DNA of 64,000 bases from Sulfuricella sp. T08 (lineage in GTDB: Bacteria > Pseudomonadota > Gammaproteobacteria > Burkholderiales > Sulfuricellaceae). The DNA is taken from the NCBI RefSeq assembly GCF_000971475.1, contig NZ_DF967535.1, positions 45,439-109,438 on the forward strand. The letters are read 5' to 3'. Numbering within the stretch: position 1 is the first letter of the stretch; each line of letters starts with the position of its first letter. The notes below the pieces were generated by a model. It was not told the origin of the DNA, searched no databases, and was given only the letters and a program-made list of their open reading frames with translations. This document shows, piece after piece, positions 47,532 to 56,151 of the stretch. Position numbers and translations under genes: made by a program.

Positions 47532-47613
47532 TGGAAATACTTTGGGCATGCAACGAATCTAGGCTCTGAGCTTGTTTTTCTTGTGCAGTATTTCATTTTC
47601 CGCTTGAGGTGAT

Positions 47614-48459
47614 ATGCCGATCCCAAAGTATGACGATTTATTCAATCCGCTTCTTCAAGCTATGCATAGCCTTGGTGGCTCTGCTTCAATTTCAGAACAA
47701 GAAGATAAAGTTGCTGTAATCCTTAAGCTCACGGATGCCGAAATATCTGAAATCCACAAAGGTAACCGAACAAAATTAAGCTACCGTTTGGCGTGGGCTC
47801 GAAATTATCTCAAAAGATATGGGGTGATAGACAACTCAACAAGAGGTGTATGGGCACTAACCACTGACGGTCAAAAAATTCAGAAGCTAGACAAGGCTGT
47901 CGTAAAGAAAGCAGTTCAGGCTCTTGATCGAGAGATCACAGTCGATATTGTTGAAGACCAAACCACTGGCTTAATATCCGAATTAACAGATATTGGATGT
48001 AAAGATAAGCTTCTTGATGTTCTCAAATCTATGGCTCCGGACGCATTCGAACGTCTGTGTCAAAGGCTATTGCGTGAATCTGGCTTTATTCAAGTTGAAG
48101 TCACTGGAAAAACCAGTGACGGCGGGATTAACGGCAAAGGAGTGGTTCGCATTGGCGGGCTGTTGTCATTTCACGTAATTTTCCAATGTAAGAGATACCA
48201 AGGTAGCGTTTTCTCGCCATTGGTACGAGACTTCCGAGGTGCGATGGTTGGTCGCGCTGACAAAGGTTTATTGATTACGACAGGTACATTCACAAAAGAT
48301 GCACGTCAAGAAGCTCAACGCGATGGAGCGCCTCCTATTGATTTAATCGATGGCGAGGCTCTCGTTGAAAAGCTGAAAGAACTTAAGATTGGCGTTCTTG
48401 TGAAGCAAAAGGTGGTTGAAGAAGTTATTGTTGATGAAAGCTATTTCGGGGGCGTTTAA
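47614..48459 (+). CDS. Mrr-type restriction endonuclease (type IV-like)
   Basis: 281 residues. The N-terminal winged-helix Mrr_N domain (about 1-90: YDDLFNPLLQAMHSLGG..., TKLSYRLAWARNYLKRYGVI) precedes the Mrr catalytic domain (about 135-260) with Asp169 (TSDGGINGKG) and Gln191-x-Lys193 (FQCKRYQG), the PD-(D/E)xK set. Mrr enzymes cut modified DNA from foreign sources. Base composition is clearly more AT-rich than the neighbours, which suggests recent transfer. No methyltransferase accompanies it. The last 20 residues (KQKVVEEVIVDESYFGGV) extend beyond the usual end. Confidence 0.92.
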   Translation: MPIPKYDDLFNPLLQAMHSLGGSASISEQEDKVAVILKLTDAEISEIHKGNRTKLSYRLAWARNYLKRYGVIDNSTRGVWALTTDGQKIQKLDKAVVKKAVQALDREITVDIVEDQTTGLISELTDIGCKDKLLDVLKSMAPDAFERLCQRLLRESGFIQVEVTGKTSDGGINGKGVVRIGGLLSFHVIFQCKRYQGSVFSPLVRDFRGAMVGRADKGLLITTGTFTKDARQEAQRDGAPPIDLIDGEALVEKLKELKIGVLVKQKVVEEVIVDESYFGGV

Positions 48460-48494
48460 GGGAGCCAGGCTCTAAATAGAAGCAGGACACCACC

Positions 48495-48770
48495 ATGGAA
48501 ATGAAAAAGATCAGCTCCGGCAAGCTACGCGCCATCGGCTACGATGCCCACGCCCGGCTGTTGCAGGTCCAGCTCGACGACGGCAGCATGCTGCAATACA
48601 GTGGCGTTGGCGAGGAAGCCTGGCGCCGCCTCAGCAGTTCGGGGTCGGCCTGGAGCTACTATCGCGACAACATCGATGAAGAGTTCACCGCGAAGCGCGT
48701 TTCCGCCGACGCCATTGCTTCTATTCCGGGCGGCAAAAATCCGCTCGACGATTTATTCGGCAAACCCTGA
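48495..48770 (+). CDS. KTSC-domain protein
   Basis: 91 residues. The KTSC domain (about 2-65) is recognised from SSGKLRAIGYDAHARLLQVQLDDGS and LQYSGVGEEAWRRL; the name comes from a conserved short motif of the family, and its members are small proteins or fusion partners with proposed RNA- or protein-binding roles. AGGA lies seven bases upstream of the start. It ends directly before the next start, and a 12-codon copy of its own 5' end is found at 49581-49616. Confidence 0.85.
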   Translation: MEMKKISSGKLRAIGYDAHARLLQVQLDDGSMLQYSGVGEEAWRRLSSSGSAWSYYRDNIDEEFTAKRVSADAIASIPGGKNPLDDLFGKP

Positions 48771-49565
48771 ATGAAAACAACTCAGAGTGCGCTGATTCAC
48801 TCTCTTTGTTCATGTAATGGGACTATGGATTTTTCAATAGATGTTCGGGAAACTAACGGCCTGCGCACGCTGCATTTTGATAAGCGGTGGATGCAAGGCG
48901 CGATGCGGATCAGGCGGCCTTGGGATTTGGAGCTGGAATACACGCAGGTGATGATGGCGTGTTTGCTGATGCGCGATGAAAGCCGCTTTCCGCGCAACAT
49001 CCTGTTGATCGGCCTCGGCGCTGCCTCGCTGACTAAATTCCTTTACCGCAACTGCCCGTTGGCTCATCTGACGGTGGTGGAAATCGATGCGCGTTTGGTG
49101 GATGTGGCTAGCGAGCATTTCGGGCTGCCGGATGATCCGGCGCGATTGAACATGGTGATAGGCGACGGTGTCGATTACATGATGACCAACGACCAGGCAT
49201 TCGATCTGATCCTGGTTGATGGTTTTAATGAGCACGCTCACCCCGGCGATCTCAATACGCTGCCTTTTTATCAGGCATGCCGCTCACGGTTAAGCGAACA
49301 AGGCTTGCTGGTGGTCAATCTGATCGGTTTGTGTCACGGGATAAAAGGCGGTTTCGCGGATATCGAATCTGCTTTTGAAGACCGTGCCCTGATGTTCCCC
49401 AAGTGCAAAAGCGGAAACACGATTGCTTTCGCGTCAACAGCAGGCGTCGTCAACATTTCGCTGGATGAGCTGAAGAAAAGGTCGTTAGCGTTTGAGCAAC
49501 GAACAGGTCTTGCGCTTTTGCCCACTTTAAGCAAATTAGAATTAATGGGGCCAAGCCCAAAATAG
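48771..49565 (+). CDS. Spermidine-synthase-like methyltransferase-fold protein
   Basis: 264 residues; the start abuts the KTSC stop, and a second ATG at 48825 is possible. A Rossmann core is clear: LLIGLGAASLTKFL (nucleotide loop), VVEIDARLVDVASEHFGL, IGDGVDYM and DLILVDGFNEHAH. This is the spermidine/spermine synthase superfamily layout, but the N-terminal tetramerisation domain is short and the polyamine-binding acids are not obvious, so the real reaction is uncertain. It is probably co-transcribed with the KTSC gene. Confidence 0.82.
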   Translation: MKTTQSALIHSLCSCNGTMDFSIDVRETNGLRTLHFDKRWMQGAMRIRRPWDLELEYTQVMMACLLMRDESRFPRNILLIGLGAASLTKFLYRNCPLAHLTVVEIDARLVDVASEHFGLPDDPARLNMVIGDGVDYMMTNDQAFDLILVDGFNEHAHPGDLNTLPFYQACRSRLSEQGLLVVNLIGLCHGIKGGFADIESAFEDRALMFPKCKSGNTIAFASTAGVVNISLDELKKRSLAFEQRTGLALLPTLSKLELMGPSPK

Positions 49566-49580
49566 CCCCAGGATGCCACC

Positions 49581-49616
49581 ATGGAAATGCAGAATATCAA
49601 CGCCGGCAAGCCATGA
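49581..49616 (+). pseudogene. Remnant of a second KTSC gene (5' end only)
   Basis: MEMQNINAGKP followed by TGA, behind the leader GGATGCCACCATG. It parallels the start of the KTSC gene (GGACACCACCATG, MEMKKISSGKL). Only the first 12 codons survive, just downstream of the spermidine-synthase-like gene. Confidence 0.7.
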
Positions 49617-49658
49617 CGTCTTATTCCACCCACAACCCTACCCATTCCATCACTCCCC

Positions 49659-50351
49659 ATGCATAAAAAAACCTGGTTAAGCTGGAGCAGCGGCAAGGAC
49701 AGCGCCTGGGCGCTGCATGTGTTGCGCCAGTCCGATGAATACGAGGTGACCGGGCTGTTCACCACCATCAACACGGCATTCGAGCGCGTGGCCATGCATG
49801 CGGTGCGCGTCGAGCTGCTGCGCCAGCAGGCGCAGGCGGTGGGCTTGCCCTTGCACCTGATTGAAATTCCCTACCCCTGTTCCAATGAACAATACGCTGC
49901 GGCGATGACGGCGTTTGTGGGGCGCGCGCAAGATGACGGCGTGCAGTGCATGGCTTTCGGCGATCTGTATTTGCAGGATGTGCGCCGCTACCGCGAGGAG
50001 CGCATGCTAGGCACCGGCATCGAGCTGGTGTTTCCTTTGTGGGGAAAACCGACGCGTCCACTGCTGCAAGAGATGCTGGACAGCGGTTTGCGCGCCTGCC
50101 TCACCTGTGTCGATCCGCGCGTGTTGCCGGCCGAGTTTGCCGGGCGCGAGCTGACGGCGGAATTGCTGGCGCGCATGCCAGACAGCATCGACCCGTGCGG
50201 CGAAAATGGCGAGTTCCACACCTTCGTGTTCGATGGCCCGATGTTCGCCCAGCCGCTCGATATCGAGATGGGCGAAGTGGTGACGCGCGATGGCTTTGTG
50301 TTTGCCGATTGCTGGTTGCGGGCGTCTCAAACATGGGTTGCGGTTGACTAG
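49659..50351 (+). CDS. Dph6-like ATP pyrophosphatase (adenine nucleotide alpha-hydrolase fold)
   Basis: 230 residues. The PP-loop SSGKDS (10-15) activates a substrate with ATP; the C-terminal motif DPCGENGEFHTFVFDGPMF is diagnostic of the DUF71/Dph6 family, which in eukaryotes amidates diphthine. Bacteria lack diphthamide, so this protein must serve another amidation or ligation, possibly in cofactor metabolism. It is a single gene with a 93-base gap from the spermidine-synthase-like gene. Confidence 0.9.
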   Translation: MHKKTWLSWSSGKDSAWALHVLRQSDEYEVTGLFTTINTAFERVAMHAVRVELLRQQAQAVGLPLHLIEIPYPCSNEQYAAAMTAFVGRAQDDGVQCMAFGDLYLQDVRRYREERMLGTGIELVFPLWGKPTRPLLQEMLDSGLRACLTCVDPRVLPAEFAGRELTAELLARMPDSIDPCGENGEFHTFVFDGPMFAQPLDIEMGEVVTRDGFVFADCWLRASQTWVAVD

Positions 50352-50584
50352 GGTACGAAGCTGACAGGGTCAGCTTCGCATTTGTTTTTATCAACCTATA
50401 ATGCATCAAGGCAAACCGTGGCCTGATAGCTAGCCTGCGTGTGTTGTTTGGACTTTAGTCCACTACAATCACGACGTACCCCTTGCGGATATACTTAGCT
50501 GTCGATTCTTGACAGCTAAGACGAATGGCTAGTGGTTCTATCCGCCCGGTTTGCTCTTTCACTCTTAGGGAAGGGGGCAAGAAT

Positions 50585-51385
50585 ATGGACCCGATTGAGC
50601 AATTCAAATCAATGCAACGTGAAACCTGGACCCTGGGGAATTTTGGCGACATGGCTGTGTTCACCACGCCCGTGGCCGGCCATCTGGTTCGCTATGCCGG
50701 GGTAACGAGCGGCCAGACGGTGCTGGATGTGGGAACGGGAACAGGCGTGGTTGCGATCACAGCACGCATAAAAGGCGCCAAGGTGACGGGGCTGGACCTG
50801 ACCCCTGCGCTGCTCGCACAGGCGAAGGAAAGCGCCACGATTGCCGGTCATGACGATATTGCCTGGCATGAAGGAGATGCCGAGGCGCTGCCATTTCCGG
50901 ATGCCTCTTTTGATGTCGTGTTAAGCCAGTTCGGGCATATGTTCGCACCACGGCACGATGTCGCGGTAAGCGAGATGCTGCGCGTGTTGAAACCCGGTGG
51001 CATGATTGCCTTCGCCACCTGGCCCGGTGAGCAGTTGATCGGCCGCATGTTCAGCTTGAATGCAAAGTATGTCCCACCGCCTCCAGGCATTGTTTCGCCG
51101 GTGCAATGGGGTGATGTCGCTATCGTGCGGCAACGGATGGGGGAGAGCGTGAAACGCATGCGCGCCGAACGGGGCATCATGGGCATCCCGGCGCTCAGCC
51201 CACGACATTTGCGCCTGTTCCTGGAAGCCAAGACGGGCCCTTTCATCCGCACCGCACAGGCATTGCAGAACGACCCCGCAAGCCTTGAAGCGTGGCGAAA
51301 CGAAATGGAGGAACTGATGCACGAATATCTGCACGACAATGTCGTCCGCCACGAATACCTGCTGATACGAGCGATCAAGGTCTGA
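50585..51385 (+). CDS. Class I SAM-dependent methyltransferase (UbiE-like)
   Basis: 266 residues from ATG 50585, preceded by GGGAAGGGGG; an upstream frame extends 20 codons without similarity. Motif I LDVGTGTGVVAITA, motif II GLDLTPALL, motif III region HEGDAEALPFPDASFDVVLSQFG and the LRVLKPGGMIAF post-motif are all present. The C-terminal half (about 165-266) is helical and may bind the substrate. Members of this broad group methylate quinones, lipids or small molecules; the substrate here is unknown. Confidence 0.88.
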   Translation: MDPIEQFKSMQRETWTLGNFGDMAVFTTPVAGHLVRYAGVTSGQTVLDVGTGTGVVAITARIKGAKVTGLDLTPALLAQAKESATIAGHDDIAWHEGDAEALPFPDASFDVVLSQFGHMFAPRHDVAVSEMLRVLKPGGMIAFATWPGEQLIGRMFSLNAKYVPPPPGIVSPVQWGDVAIVRQRMGESVKRMRAERGIMGIPALSPRHLRLFLEAKTGPFIRTAQALQNDPASLEAWRNEMEELMHEYLHDNVVRHEYLLIRAIKV

Positions 51386-51454
51386 CAGCACTCTCTGGCA
51401 AGCTTGCTCATCATCACACTTCCCCGCAAGGGCGTTTATTTTGACTCACTCTTT

Positions 51455-52975
51455 ATGACCATGGCCAACGCTTTTAATAACCTGCAACCTGGCTCCGTCT
51501 GGGCGCATTTCGCCACCCTCTGCGCCATCCCGCGTTCCTCACTGCACGAGGCAGAGCTACGCGACCACCTGATCGCCTGGGCGGAAAAAACGGGTATTTC
51601 GACTCAGGTTGATGCGATCGGCAATTTGATACTGCGCAAACCTGCCAGCTCCGGCTGCGAGACGATGCCCGGCGTGATCCTGCAAGGCCATCTCGACATG
51701 GTGTGCCAGGCCAACGCCGGCACGCTGCATAACTTCGAACGCGACCCTATCCAGACAGTGGTGCGCGACGGCTGGGTGGTAGCGGAGAACACTACGCTGG
51801 GGGCGGACAACGGCATCGGTGTGGCGCTGGCGCTGGCCGCACTGGAAGAGCCGGGCCTGATCCATCCGGCGCTGGAGGTGCTGCTCACCGTCAACGAGGA
51901 AAGCGGCATGGACGGCGCGCGCGGGCTGACCTCCGGCACCTTGCACGGCAAGACGCTGATCAACCTCGACACCGAGGAGTGGGGGCACTTCTATCTGGGC
52001 TGCGCGGGCGGCGTGGATGTAGAGGTGCGCCACGATTGCGAGCAGGAAGACCTGCCGCCGGGCTACGCGCTGCTGCAACTGGAAGTATCCGGGCTGCGCG
52101 GCGGCCACTCCGGCATCGACATCCATCTCGGGCGCGGCAATGCGATCAAGCTGCTGGCGGAGGCGCTGCATGAGCTGGTCGAACTCTTCGATTTGCGCCT
52201 GATCGGCATGCAGGGCGGCACGGCGCGCAACGCCATTCCACGCGAGGCATTTGCTGTGTTTGCGCTGCCTGCTGCCGATGCGGCGCAACTGGAAGCTTGG
52301 GTGCAACAGAAAAATGCGGCATGGCGAAAACACTTCGCGGAGGTGGATGTGAAAGTGTCGCTGGCAATTCGGCAGGAATTGCTTGATCCGGCTGCGAATA
52401 ACCCCCTCTCCCTAGCCCTCTCCCCGGAGGGGCGAGGGAACATAGTTGCCAAAGCTGAGTGCGACCGGCTGCTCGATTTACTCAATACCGCCACCAACGG
52501 CGTTGCGCGCACCAGCGACGAATTCCCCGGAGTGACCGACACCTCCAGCAATCTTGGCGTGGTGGCTCTTGAACAGGGCGTATTCCGCGCCACCTTCAAG
52601 GTGCGCTCGCTGCACGATGCACGGGCGGATGCGCTGGCCGAAGAGGTGGTTGCGCATGCCGCTTCATCTGGATTGCGCGCCTGGAAAGACGGTGCCTATC
52701 CGGGCTGGACGCCTAACCCATCATCACCCCTGCTCGATTTGTGCCAGCAGGTATACACCGAGCAATTCGGCCAGCCCGCATCCTTGCAGGTGATTCACGC
52801 CGGACTGGAATGCGGCCTGCTCGCCGCCAGCCATCCGCATCTGGATATGATATCCTTCGGGCCGGATATCCGCGGCGCCCATGCACCGGGCGAAAGCGTC
52901 GAGATCGAATCAGTTGGGCGCTGCTGGCAGCTGCTCAAAGCGGTGTTGCAGGCGCTAGCCGAGTCACGCTGTTAG
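51455..52975 (+). CDS. pepD: PepD-type aminoacyl-histidine dipeptidase with an in-frame repeat insert
   Basis: 506 residues from ATG 51455 (ATG 51461 or a TTG at 51404 are alternatives; no clear ribosome site). It is an M20-family zinc dipeptidase: QGHLDMV and the following TLGADNGIGVALALA give the metal ligands, VNEESGMDGARGL the catalytic Glu, and LSGLRGGHSGIDIHLGRGNAIKLL the PepD lid. It cleaves Xaa-His and other dipeptides in the cytoplasm. Codons near 52403-52438 (PLSLALSPEGRG) are a copy of the dispersed CCCTCTCCC repeat and form an extra loop absent from the usual family; the frame stays open. Confidence 0.93.
   Translation: MTMANAFNNLQPGSVWAHFATLCAIPRSSLHEAELRDHLIAWAEKTGISTQVDAIGNLILRKPASSGCETMPGVILQGHLDMVCQANAGTLHNFERDPIQTVVRDGWVVAENTTLGADNGIGVALALAALEEPGLIHPALEVLLTVNEESGMDGARGLTSGTLHGKTLINLDTEEWGHFYLGCAGGVDVEVRHDCEQEDLPPGYALLQLEVSGLRGGHSGIDIHLGRGNAIKLLAEALHELVELFDLRLIGMQGGTARNAIPREAFAVFALPAADAAQLEAWVQQKNAAWRKHFAEVDVKVSLAIRQELLDPAANNPLSLALSPEGRGNIVAKAECDRLLDLLNTATNGVARTSDEFPGVTDTSSNLGVVALEQGVFRATFKVRSLHDARADALAEEVVAHAASSGLRAWKDGAYPGWTPNPSSPLLDLCQQVYTEQFGQPASLQVIHAGLECGLLAASHPHLDMISFGPDIRGAHAPGESVEIESVGRCWQLLKAVLQALAESRC
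52403..52438 (+). repeat. CCCTCTCCC-family dispersed repeat inside pepD, copy 3
   Basis: CCCCTCTCCCTAGCCCTCTC then CCCGGAGGGGCGAGGG, in frame within the dipeptidase gene. It is related to the intergenic copies at 44921, 46792 and 62449. Confidence 0.8.
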
Positions 52976-53121
52976 CGGAACAGGCGTTTTAACCTAGAAT
53001 CAGCAAATTGCCACAAAGGCACAGAAAAATAACTTCGGAATCTTTGCATGTCGAACTTGAAGCAGCGCGGTAATGACTATGCTGCGATCCACTATCTGTC
53101 CGCGTGTTCGCAGGTGATTGC

Positions 53122-54300
53122 ATGAATCTGGACCCCCGCACCCTGCTGTTTTCGCTGATCCTGACCTATGCCCTGACGGTGCTGAGCCTGTTAGTCGCTG
53201 CCTTAGGGGGGAGCGGCGGCAGAAAACGTGACGGCATGGGCAAATGGGCGGCGGCTATGTTCCTGGAAACCCTGACCTGGACGCTGATCGCGGCACGCGG
53301 CGGTATTCCGGATGTTTTCTCGATTATTGTCGCAAACGGATTAAAAGCCACTTCGCATGCCTTGATACTGGCTGCCATTTATGAATTTCAGCAGCGCCGG
53401 GCGCCACATTGGCAATATTATTTAGCGCCAATCGCGCTGTCGCTGGTGATGGCAGCCATTCTGGTGGATGACATAGGTGGCAGATTCATCTGGGGCGGCC
53501 TCATCTTCGGCTTCCAGATGGTGCTGATTGGTCACGCCCTGCTATCCGATCAGAAAACCCGCGCCGGTCGGGCATGGCGACTGCTGTTCGGAGGAGTCGC
53601 CATGATCGTGCTGGTGCTGGGACTGCGCGCCGCCGTCGCCCTGTCCGGCCACAGTGAATTCGCCCAACCCCAGAATTCCTCGACACTCCATCCGGTTCAG
53701 ATCATTTCCTTTATCGCCATCATGGCGACAGCGCTGCTCGGTTCGATCGGTTTCGTGCTGATGATCAAGGAACGCACGGATCGGGAAATCATGCACATGG
53801 CGATGACCGACAGCCTCACCCAGGTTCCCAACCGGCGCGCCCTGATGGCATACGCCGAGCATGCCATGGCCCGGCGCAACGGTTCGCCCCTGGCGCTACT
53901 GATGATCGACGTGGACCATTTCAAACTCATCAACGATACCCACGGACACCTTATCGGAGACGAGGTGTTGCGCAAAGTCGCGACCCGGCTAGCGAGACGC
54001 TTGCGTGGGCATGACCTTCTGGGACGTTACGGCGGCGAAGAATTCTGCGTGATCTCCCCGGATACCGACACCAAGGGCGCGCTGACTCTGGCCGAATCCT
54101 TGCGGGAAACCATTGCGTCCACACCGTTTGCCACCGAAAACGGGGGGCTCTCCATAACGATCAGCATCGGCATCTCGCACTGCCCATCCAACGTCATACG
54201 CGAACTCATTGAAGTTCTGGCTGAATCCGATTCCGCGCTCTATACCGCGAAGCAAACCGGTCGTAACAAGGTGGTAGGCTTCGGTGTTGAGACTGCCTGA
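53122..54300 (+). CDS. Membrane-bound diguanylate cyclase
   Basis: 392 residues from ATG 53122, with GCAGGTGA just upstream. About six hydrophobic segments occupy residues 10-215 and form a membrane sensor of no named type. The GGDEF domain follows (about 225-390): DSLTQVPNRRAL, IDVDHFKLINDTHGH, the active GGEEF at 304-308 and an RGHD inhibitory site ahead of it. It should make cyclic-di-GMP with product inhibition. It is a single gene that converges on the lipoprotein gene. Confidence 0.92.
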   Translation: MNLDPRTLLFSLILTYALTVLSLLVAALGGSGGRKRDGMGKWAAAMFLETLTWTLIAARGGIPDVFSIIVANGLKATSHALILAAIYEFQQRRAPHWQYYLAPIALSLVMAAILVDDIGGRFIWGGLIFGFQMVLIGHALLSDQKTRAGRAWRLLFGGVAMIVLVLGLRAAVALSGHSEFAQPQNSSTLHPVQIISFIAIMATALLGSIGFVLMIKERTDREIMHMAMTDSLTQVPNRRALMAYAEHAMARRNGSPLALLMIDVDHFKLINDTHGHLIGDEVLRKVATRLARRLRGHDLLGRYGGEEFCVISPDTDTKGALTLAESLRETIASTPFATENGGLSITISIGISHCPSNVIRELIEVLAESDSALYTAKQTGRNKVVGFGVETA

Positions 54301-54320
54301 ATACTTGCAAGTGCCCCCTG

Positions 54321-54875
54321 TCATTTCCCTTCAGGGCAATCCGCGATACATTTTATTTCCGGGATACGCTTGCCCCCACAGGCAAGAAAGCAGGTGTCGT
54401 AGATGGGCTGACAGCCGCATTCAACCTCGCACTTTTCCTTCCTGAGCCGGCCGAACTCCTCGTCGCGGCTGGGTTTTTTTGGCGCAGCCGGCGGAAAATA
54501 GTATGGTTCAGGCCAGGGGGGGTAAAAACCGCGGCCGTACCAGAAGGAATCATGCCAGCTCATAGACAAGTACAACTGATATCGCTCCAGTTCCCAGCGG
54601 TAGCGCTCCAGTTCGGCCGCATAGCGCTTGAGGGACTCGCTGTAACGCCCTTCCACCAACGGCTCTATGCCTTTCAGGCAAGTCTGGTAATCCGCGGTGC
54701 AACGCTGCTGGCACACCTCCATTTTCTGCCCGCATTTTTCCAGGCAAGCCTGTCCTGTACTATCGGCAGGCGGTTCATAGCGGTAAACGGATTGGTAACG
54801 CGGGCTCGGATTGGCGCAACCGGCCAGGACGACGGTCACAACTCCAATAATCAAGGCGCGCAGAGCGGGGAGCAT
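54321..54875 (-). CDS. Cys-rich outer-membrane lipoprotein with repeated Cx3C motifs
   Basis: 184 residues. A lipoprotein signal ends in LAGC (Cys20); Ala at +2 predicts the outer membrane. Two Cys clusters flank an aromatic middle: CLEKCGQKMEVCQQRC (Cx3C-x6-Cx3C, about 43-58) with another Cys at 66, and CEVECGCQPIYDTCFLAC plus KCIADC near the C-terminus. The middle (about 75-140) has a Tyr/Trp/Pro-rich segment WYGRGFYPPWPEPYYFPP. Paired Cx3C helices suggest disulfide-linked hairpins in the periplasm. I do not recognise the family. Confidence 0.8.
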   Translation of the reverse strand: MLPALRALIIGVVTVVLAGCANPSPRYQSVYRYEPPADSTGQACLEKCGQKMEVCQQRCTADYQTCLKGIEPLVEGRYSESLKRYAAELERYRWELERYQLYLSMSWHDSFWYGRGFYPPWPEPYYFPPAAPKKPSRDEEFGRLRKEKCEVECGCQPIYDTCFLACGGKRIPEIKCIADCPEGK

Positions 54876-54992
54876 GTATCTCCTTCATAATGCCGAATCA
54901 AGCGGCATTACTGTCTATCATAACAACTTGCAGACAGGAATCAGGAATTTCTAAACCGACCATGGATTCCTGCCTTCCGGTTACATCAAGAC

Positions 54993-55001
54993 TGCTATAA
55001 T
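54993..55001 (+). promoter_or_regulatory. Extended -10 promoter for the SCO gene pair
   Basis: TGCTATAAT, an exact extended -10 (TGnTATAAT), 43 bases before the first ATG; no good -35 is needed or seen. Confidence 0.65.
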
Positions 55002-55043
55002 TCCCGACTTGTGCCATCCATGATATTCAAAAGGAAAAGTGAT

Positions 55044-55397
55044 ATGAAGCGTTTCGCCCTTCTACTGTGTTTCCTGAGCCTGGCGCTCTCCGCCCGCGCT
55101 GCCGACTCCTCGACTGATGCTGGGCTACAGGAGGTTCAGGCTTTGGGTAGCATCAACGGCCAGGCGCTTGCCTGCGGCTACGCAGAAACCGCCTCCCGCA
55201 TCAAGACCGTGATAATTCAGCATGCACCCAAGTCGCGACGCTACGGGGCGGCCTTCGAGGAAGCCACCAACATGGCCTTCCTTGACCAGACCAAAAAGGA
55301 GCAGGCCACCTGCCCTGATGGCCCCACTCTCAGCGGACAAGCCGATGAAGCAACCCAGCGCTTGCAGGCTGCCGTACCAGTCCCTGTGGTGAAGTAA
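55044..55397 (+). CDS. Small exported protein upstream of SCO, unknown
   Basis: 117 residues from ATG 55044 (AAGGA eight bases upstream); an 11-codon extension is open but lacks support. A signal peptide (1-20, ending ARA) precedes a helical domain with Cys residues at LACGYAE and ATCPDGP, which could pair. It starts five bases before the SCO gene and probably shares its promoter, suggesting a periplasmic accessory of the same pathway. No family recognised. Confidence 0.72.
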   Translation: MKRFALLLCFLSLALSARAADSSTDAGLQEVQALGSINGQALACGYAETASRIKTVIIQHAPKSRRYGAAFEEATNMAFLDQTKKEQATCPDGPTLSGQADEATQRLQAAVPVPVVK

Positions 55398-55402
55398 TCC
55401 CC

Positions 55403-56041
55403 ATGAAACGATTGTATCTTGCCATTCTAGCCACAGCCCTGCTGTGCGCGGCTCCTGCCCAGGCAGAGACGCCTTCGCCCGTTGCGGATGATCAGCCGGA
55501 AATCGGGATCGTTTCCCGTTATCTGCTGATGGATACCAAGGGACGCGCAATTTCTGATCAGGATTTTCGCGGCAGCTTTCAGCTCATCACCTTTGGTTAC
55601 ACCTTCTGCCCGGATATCTGCCCGACCACACTGGCGGAAGTATCGCTGATCATGGAAAAACTTGGCAACCGGGCCGAGCAGCTGCAACCCCTGTTCGTGA
55701 CTGTGGATCCGGAACGGGATACGCCCGAAGTGCTGCGTCGCTATACCGCGTATTTCCACCCGCGCATCATCGGCCTCACCGGCTCGCCGGAACTGGTGCG
55801 ACGCGTAGCCGACCACTTCAAGGTGAGATATGAAAAACACTGGGAACCGGGCGCGGAAAAAGACCAGTATTCAGTGGACCACTCGGCAGGCATGTACCTG
55901 CTGGGGCCGGATGGAAGCTTCCTCGGCAAGTTCGCCTATGCCACCCCGCCTCAGGAAGTGGCCGACCGAATTCTGAAACTGATGGAAGACGTCAATTTGC
56001 CGTTACCGGCGAAACGTCCATCCACCAAACAATCTCATTAA
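55403..56041 (+). CDS. SCO1/SenC-family copper chaperone
   Basis: 212 residues with a signal peptide (1-22, ending AQA). The thioredoxin-like fold carries the copper site CPDICP (about 70-75) and the distant His in YSVDHSAGMYLL. SCO proteins deliver copper to the Cu-A centre of cytochrome oxidase or handle thiol stress. No oxidase gene is in the window. It follows the small exported protein by five bases; a thioredoxin-like gene comes 110 bases later. Confidence 0.94.
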   Translation: MKRLYLAILATALLCAAPAQAETPSPVADDQPEIGIVSRYLLMDTKGRAISDQDFRGSFQLITFGYTFCPDICPTTLAEVSLIMEKLGNRAEQLQPLFVTVDPERDTPEVLRRYTAYFHPRIIGLTGSPELVRRVADHFKVRYEKHWEPGAEKDQYSVDHSAGMYLLGPDGSFLGKFAYATPPQEVADRILKLMEDVNLPLPAKRPSTKQSH

Positions 56042-56151
56042 CTTCACGGGTTATTGCACTCTTGGCAAGCGACTTACCCATTTGGGCAGTGGTAAAAAAC
56101 GGACAGTTTGTTTAAACTATTGCCTGCCCTTCATTCAAATTATTCAAGACG

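Noticed and set aside
47614..48459. A complete restriction-modification system around the Mrr-like gene
   Set aside because: The methyltransferase-fold gene nearby is spermidine-synthase-like, lacks DNA methylase motifs, and no specificity subunit is present; Mrr-type enzymes act alone on modified DNA.
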